DNA of 64,000 bases from Clostridia bacterium (GTDB taxonomy: Bacteria; Bacillota; Clostridia; Christensenellales; Aristaeellaceae): the NCBI GenBank assembly GCA_017404985.1, contig JAFRBK010000011.1, positions 62,001 through 126,000 on the forward strand. Direction: 5' to 3'. The notes under the pieces were generated by a model. The model worked only from the letters and a program-made list of their open reading frames with translations. It had not been told where the DNA came from and made no database searches. Numbering within the stretch: position 1 is the first letter of the stretch; each line of letters starts with the position of its first letter. The translations under genes were made by a program, and so were the position numbers. Of this stretch, positions 60,414 to 64,000 are shown one piece after another.

Positions 60414-61355
60414 TTATCCCTTCACCGCGCCGATGGTCAGGCCCTTGACGAAGTAACGCTGCAGGAAGGGATACAGGAGGACGATCGGGCCCGTGGCGAT
60501 TACGGTCATGGCCATCTTCATGCCCTCCAGCGGCACCGCCGGCAGGTCCATGCCGGATTTCTCCGCCACCAGGCGCATGGCCTCCGCGGAGCCCAGCATA
60601 CTCTGCAGATAGTACTGCAGGTTGAACAGCTTGTCGTCCGTCATGAAGAGCATGCAGTTGTACCAGTCGTTCCAGTAGGCCAGGGCGGAAAACAGGGCCA
60701 GCGTCGCCAGCAACGGCTTGGACAGCGGAATCATCAGCCGCACGTAAATCGTGAAGTCGTTGGCACCCTCCAGCTTGGCCGATTCCGTAATCGCGGCGGG
60801 AATGCCGGCCATGAAGGATTTCGCGATGATCATGTTCCATACGGAGAACATCAACGGCAGAATCAGCGCGTAGATCTGGTTCTTAAATCCCAGGTACCGC
60901 ACGCAGAGCATGAACCACGGCACCAGGCCGCCGCTGAACAGGGTCGTGAAGAAAAAGAAGAACGCAAACCCGTTGCGCCAGGGAAAGTCCCTGCGGCTGA
61001 GCACGTATCCCGTCATCGTCGCCAGGAAAACCGCCAGGAAGGTGCCGACCACAGTCACGCCCGCCGTTACGCCGTAGGCCCGGAGGATTGCCAGCGGGTT
61101 CTTGACGCACAGGGCGTAGGCTTCCGTGGAAATATTCCCTGGCACGATGGGATAGCCGTACCGGATCATGTCGTTTTCCGGCGTGAAGGAGGCAATCAGG
61201 ATCAGGTAAAAGGGCGCCAGGCAGATCAGGGCAAACAGTCCGATCAGCAGGTATCCGAAGATGCTGACGGCAACCTGGTCCCCCGTCATGCGGATTTTTC
61301 CGCCCCGCCTTCTTCCCGCGCGCAAAGCCTTTTCAGAAGCAGTCATTTCCGCCAC
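60414..61355 (-). CDS. carbohydrate ABC transporter permease (LplC/YtcP type)
   Basis: A 313-residue CUT1 permease with six membrane segments, a long basic N-terminus (LRAGRRRGGKIRM), an EAA loop near 200 (ESAKLEGANDFTIYVRLMIPLSKP) and the LplC-type end FLQRYFVKGLTIGAVKG, close to that of the pectin-locus permease. It overlaps nothing but sits four bases after its partner, which indicates coupled translation. Confidence 0.94.
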   Translation of the reverse strand: MAEMTASEKALRAGRRRGGKIRMTGDQVAVSIFGYLLIGLFALICLAPFYLILIASFTPENDMIRYGYPIVPGNISTEAYALCVKNPLAILRAYGVTAGVTVVGTFLAVFLATMTGYVLSRRDFPWRNGFAFFFFFTTLFSGGLVPWFMLCVRYLGFKNQIYALILPLMFSVWNMIIAKSFMAGIPAAITESAKLEGANDFTIYVRLMIPLSKPLLATLALFSALAYWNDWYNCMLFMTDDKLFNLQYYLQSMLGSAEAMRLVAEKSGMDLPAVPLEGMKMAMTVIATGPIVLLYPFLQRYFVKGLTIGAVKG

Positions 61356-61359
61356 CTCC

Positions 61360-62328
61360 TCAGTACAGCGCGTAGTCGGGATTCGCGACCTTGACCAGCT
61401 TGTTACAGATCGTGATTGTGATAAAGCACAGCACGGACTGGTACAGGCCCACCGCCGCGGATACGCCGACGTTGGCGTTGTTGATCAGCAGCCGGAACAC
61501 ATAGGTGTCGATAATATCCGTGGTCGGCTGCAGCAGCGCGGAGCTCTTCACGGTCTGATAGAACAGGCCGAAGTCGCCGCGGAAGATGTTCCCGATGGCC
61601 ATCAGGACCAGCACCATCATCGTCGGTACCAGGGAGGGAATCGTGATGTAGCGGATCTTCTGCCACGCGTTCGCGCCGTCAATATCCGCCGCCTCAAACA
61701 TCTCCTGGTCCATGCCGGCGATGGCCGCCAGGTACACCACCGACCCGTACCCTGTCTGCTTCCAGAGCTTCAGGAACACCAGGATGAAGGGCCACACCGT
61801 CGGCGTGTTGTACACGTCAACGCGGCTCCCGCCCAAGGCCACGGCGATGCTGTTCCAGATGCCCCGCTCGTAGTTGAAGATGTTGTACATAATGGCTCCC
61901 GCCACCACCCAGCTGATAAAATACGGAAGGAACATAAAGGATTGGGCGGTCTTCTTGAAATACTTGTTTCTCAGTTCATTGATCAGAATCGCGCTCCCCA
62001 TCTCGAAAACAACGCCAAGGAAGATGAACGCGATATTGTACAGAATGGTGTTCCGCGTCACGCCGGGCAGCTTCCCGTCGATCATGATCGCCTTGAAATT
62101 CTGCAGCCCGACCCAGGGGGAGTGGTAGATGCCGCCCCGGTACTGGTATTTTTCGAAGGCCAGCACCAGGCCGCTCATGGGTACGTAGCAGAAAATAATC
62201 ACGTATACGACCGCGGGAATCAGCATCACCAGAAGCAGCCAGTGCTTCCGGAAAACCTTCCGCACGGGGATCCGGGAGGAGATGACTTTGTCGCCGTACG
62301 CGGTATGGACGACCTCACCTTTTTTCAT
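61360..62328 (-). CDS. carbohydrate ABC transporter permease (LplB type)
   Basis: A 322-residue partner permease with six membrane segments and the EAA loop EAADIDGANAWQKIRYITIPSLVP near 215. The start at 62328 (MKKGEVVHT) has GGGGGAA just upstream; the frame is open to 62415 but crosses the promoter. It is the first gene of the second sugar operon and, like its counterpart at 24970, has no ATPase gene nearby. Confidence 0.94.
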   Translation of the reverse strand: MKKGEVVHTAYGDKVISSRIPVRKVFRKHWLLLVMLIPAVVYVIIFCYVPMSGLVLAFEKYQYRGGIYHSPWVGLQNFKAIMIDGKLPGVTRNTILYNIAFIFLGVVFEMGSAILINELRNKYFKKTAQSFMFLPYFISWVVAGAIMYNIFNYERGIWNSIAVALGGSRVDVYNTPTVWPFILVFLKLWKQTGYGSVVYLAAIAGMDQEMFEAADIDGANAWQKIRYITIPSLVPTMMVLVLMAIGNIFRGDFGLFYQTVKSSALLQPTTDIIDTYVFRLLINNANVGVSAAVGLYQSVLCFITITICNKLVKVANPDYALY

Positions 62329-62386
62329 GAAGTTTCCCCCTGTCTGCGCCTTTTGTTTCCGCATGCTTTTGTCTGTTCTGGCCTGA

Positions 62387-62415
62387 ATTTTACCATTGTG
62401 CCCCTGCCCCGTCAA
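62387..62415 (-). promoter_or_regulatory. promoter of the second sugar operon
   Basis: Minus-strand TTGACG (62415-62410) and TAAAAT (62392-62387) with a 17-base spacer, about 50 bases before the ATG at 62328. A second TTGACA lies 14 bases further upstream. Confidence 0.8.
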
Positions 62416-62449
62416 TGAGATATCCTGTCAAGCAGTTGAGAAAAATTGC

Positions 62450-62478
62450 TTTCATAAAAATCAATCCTGGGGTATAAT
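62450..62478 (+). promoter_or_regulatory. promoter of the divergent AraC gene
   Basis: TTTCAT (62450-62455) and a perfect TATAAT (62473-62478), 17 bases apart. The 35 bases between this and the divergent operon promoter are a likely place for regulator binding. Confidence 0.65.
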
Positions 62479-62508
62479 GCAGACAGGCATTTTCGGAGGT
62501 GCGGCGCC

Positions 62509-63369
62509 ATGAAATCCATTGAGCAGAAGGTCTCCCCGGTTTCGGATTACTACATCTTTTCCCCCAGCAAAACCGCGCAGGGATGCTTCCTGTATCCCCT
62601 GCAGTGCGGCTTTTTTACCTATGACCCGGGGTACGCGCTCAAGCGCAGCTCCTTTGACAGTTTCCTGCTCATGTATATCCAGAAGGGAACCATGCTGCTG
62701 GACCTGGCCGGCAAGCAGCAGCCGGTCGCGGAGAAGCATTTTGTGCTGGTGGACTGCTATCAGCCCCACGGCTATTCAACCGCAGAGGGCTATGAGTGCA
62801 TCTGGCTGCATTTTGACGGGGTGCTGGCCCGGAACTACTATGAGCTCATCGTCTCCCGGCTGGGCAACGCATTCTCCATGGAGGATGCCTTTCCGGCCCT
62901 GCGGAAAATGAACACCATCCTCCGGACCTTTGAGGAAAGCAAGCAGTTCCGGGAACCGCTCCTTTCCAAATATATCACGGACATCCTGACCGAGTTCATG
63001 ATATACAATCCGGGCAGCGGCGCCGCCGGCAGCAGCACCGAAGCGGTGGAGCGCGCCCTGGTCTATATTTCCGAGCATTTCACGGAGGATATTCCGGTCA
63101 GCCTCCTGGCCGGGCTGGCCGGACTTTCCGAATTCCATTTCATCCGAGTCTTCCGCCAGCAAACAGGGTATACACCCCATGAGTATATCGTCAACCGCCG
63201 CATGGCCTCCGTCCGCTATCTCCTGAAGTATACGGAGCTCTCCATTAAGGAAATCTGCTTCAGCACCGGCTTCTCCGGCGAAAGCGTCTTCTGCAACGCC
63301 TTCAAAAAGCACCACGGCCTCACGCCGCAGCAGTACCGCCTCCAGGGCGTTCCCTCCACCCAACTCTAA
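62509..63369 (+). CDS. AraC-family regulator of the second sugar operon
   Basis: A 286-residue regulator. The N-terminal cupin-like arm (about 20-100, with FLLMYIQKGTMLLDLAGKQQPV and CYQPHGY) should bind a sugar; the C-terminal pair of helix-turn-helix units spans about 180-280 with the standard ending GFSGESVFCNAFKKHHGLTPQQYR. GGAGGT lies 8 bases before the ATG. Divergent placement 180 bases from the first permease gene makes it the probable local activator of the importer, GH35 and DUF5107 genes. Confidence 0.94.
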   Translation: MKSIEQKVSPVSDYYIFSPSKTAQGCFLYPLQCGFFTYDPGYALKRSSFDSFLLMYIQKGTMLLDLAGKQQPVAEKHFVLVDCYQPHGYSTAEGYECIWLHFDGVLARNYYELIVSRLGNAFSMEDAFPALRKMNTILRTFEESKQFREPLLSKYITDILTEFMIYNPGSGAAGSSTEAVERALVYISEHFTEDIPVSLLAGLAGLSEFHFIRVFRQQTGYTPHEYIVNRRMASVRYLLKYTELSIKEICFSTGFSGESVFCNAFKKHHGLTPQQYRLQGVPSTQL

Positions 63370-63540
63370 TCCTTTCACTCTTCGCTCTGTTACCATCTTC
63401 TTCTATCTTTCCCGTTGCTTTCGTAGTATTCTCTCTTTTATTCATGCAATTTTTGTCTGCCGCTTTCAGGGTGGTATCGATATGAAAACGGGGTTATGGT
63501 CTATTTTATTTCACATGCTGAAACATATTGCATCGTCAAA

Positions 63541-63590
63541 CAAAGAGCTGTGAAGCCCGGCCCCGTAGGCCATTGCTTCACAGCTCTTTT
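63541..63590. terminator. strong intrinsic terminator (15-pair stem)
   Basis: AAAGAGCTGTGAAGC and GCTTCACAGCTCTTT pair perfectly around an 18-base loop, with TTTTG after it on the plus strand. It lies 170 bases after the AraC stop and 47 bases after the minus-strand remnant at 63637. The rest of 63370-63636 shows nothing else. Confidence 0.85.
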
Positions 63591-63636
63591 GATTGGTCCT
63601 TTTTCTGATTCCGGTTTCCGGAATCACTGAATTGTC

Positions 63637-63861
63637 TTACAGTTCGTTTCCGTTCCGGAGGTTGTTGTATTCCTCCTCAGTGATGATCACGAAGGGCGTC
63701 CATCCATAATCCGGCTTGTCCTTTCCCAGGTGGCCCAGGTCCATATGCACCCGGCCGTCCTCGACCACAGCCTTGCTGTCGCTACAACAGCGGAACAACT
63801 GTGATGACAGGACAATCAGCGAATTGTTTCTCCTCATGATCGATGAACAGGCGGATATCAC
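63637..63861 (-). pseudogene. C-terminal fragment of an unknown protein
   Basis: The last 42 residues of this minus-strand frame (from VEDGRVHMDLGHLGKD to the stop) look like real protein with a natural C-terminus and a terminator after it. The first part does not, and the point of change, near 63780, coincides with the start of protein-like sequence in the opposite strand. No ribosome site precedes any start. I read it as the tail of a truncated gene whose family I do not recognise. Confidence 0.4.
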
Positions 63862-64000
63862 CTTTGGTCATGCCCTTCAGCTCATCATTGACATAATGCT
63901 GCAGATGATCCAGGAACGGTTCGGATTATCCGATGCTCAACTGGATGAGTTTGTGACCAGTTTCATCGGGCGGCTGCCAATCAGCTATCAGCATGCGTTG
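63836..64000 (+). CDS. partial ORF running off the right edge, unknown
   Basis: An open frame without stop from 63710 to the window end. From about 63800 it reads as a helical, Leu/Ile/Met-rich protein (DRTISELFLLMIDEQADI, then QERFGLSDAQLDEF). The first ATG in it is at 63836, but no ribosome site lies before it (TCTCCTC instead), so the true start may be lost in the rearrangement near 63780. The family is not recognised, and the remainder lies outside. Confidence 0.4.
   Translation, partial: MIDEQADITFGHALQLIIDIMLQMIQERFGLSDAQLDEFVTSFIGRLPISYQHAL

Overview
The window looks like chromosome of a Gram-positive, anaerobic, plant-fibre-degrading gut or rumen bacterium, most likely a GC-rich member of the Clostridia. 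The reasons are strong AGGAGG-type ribosome sites, consensus TTGACA/TATAAT promoters, LplB/YtcP-type sugar importers without their own ATPase, a DUF951 protein, a MutS2-type ATPase, and an ECF folate transporter gene behind a tetrahydrofolate riboswitch, an arrangement known from Firmicutes. No species can be named from the sequence alone. I saw no rRNA, tRNA, insertion sequence, prophage or CRISPR array.

Positions 1-19,300 are mixed housekeeping and accessory genes: a CapA-like phosphoesterase, trpS, two GGDEF genes (one with an internal deletion), a thymidine kinase fused to a GNAT acetyltransferase, a short-chain dehydrogenase and an MFS transporter driven by two near-identical promoters, a GH42 beta-galactosidase, an SRAP protein, an alpha/beta hydrolase, a drug-type ABC exporter, a YdcF-like protein and an AraC regulator.

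Positions 19,400-38,410 are a complete pectin/galacturonate locus, all on the minus strand. In transcription order it holds uxaB, uxaA, eda, kdgK, uxaC, GH28, kduI, kduD, GH105, a solute-binding protein and two permeases, then after a terminator a MATE exporter and a tandem double-GH43 enzyme. Imported pectic oligosaccharides would be cut inside the cell by GH28, GH105 and GH43. Saturated galacturonate then goes through UxaC-UxaB-UxaA, and unsaturated galacturonate through KduI-KduD. Both meet at 2-keto-3-deoxygluconate, which KdgK and Eda convert to pyruvate and glyceraldehyde-3-phosphate. The promoter before uxaB overlaps a perfect palindrome that could be the operator. The distal part (about 19.4-28.8 kb) looks less GC-rich than the rest.

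Positions 38,400-52,860 are core functions: an EF-G-like GTPase; a cell-wall set (murI, a tiny ORF, a VanY-like carboxypeptidase, an M19 dipeptidase); a DUF951 protein with a secreted unknown; nth with a folate transporter under a THF riboswitch; asd; a methyltransferase; a MutS2-like ATPase without the Smr domain; a candidate structured RNA; and an NCS2 purine permease whose last membrane helix is lost to a one-base frameshift.

Positions 52,900-63,370 are a second sugar locus: two permeases and a DUF3502-type binding protein, then GH35 beta-galactosidase and a 1,098-residue DUF5107/TPR protein, with a divergent AraC regulator. This is probably a beta-galactoside or galactan system. The right edge (63,600-64,000) carries gene remnants and an open frame running off the window.
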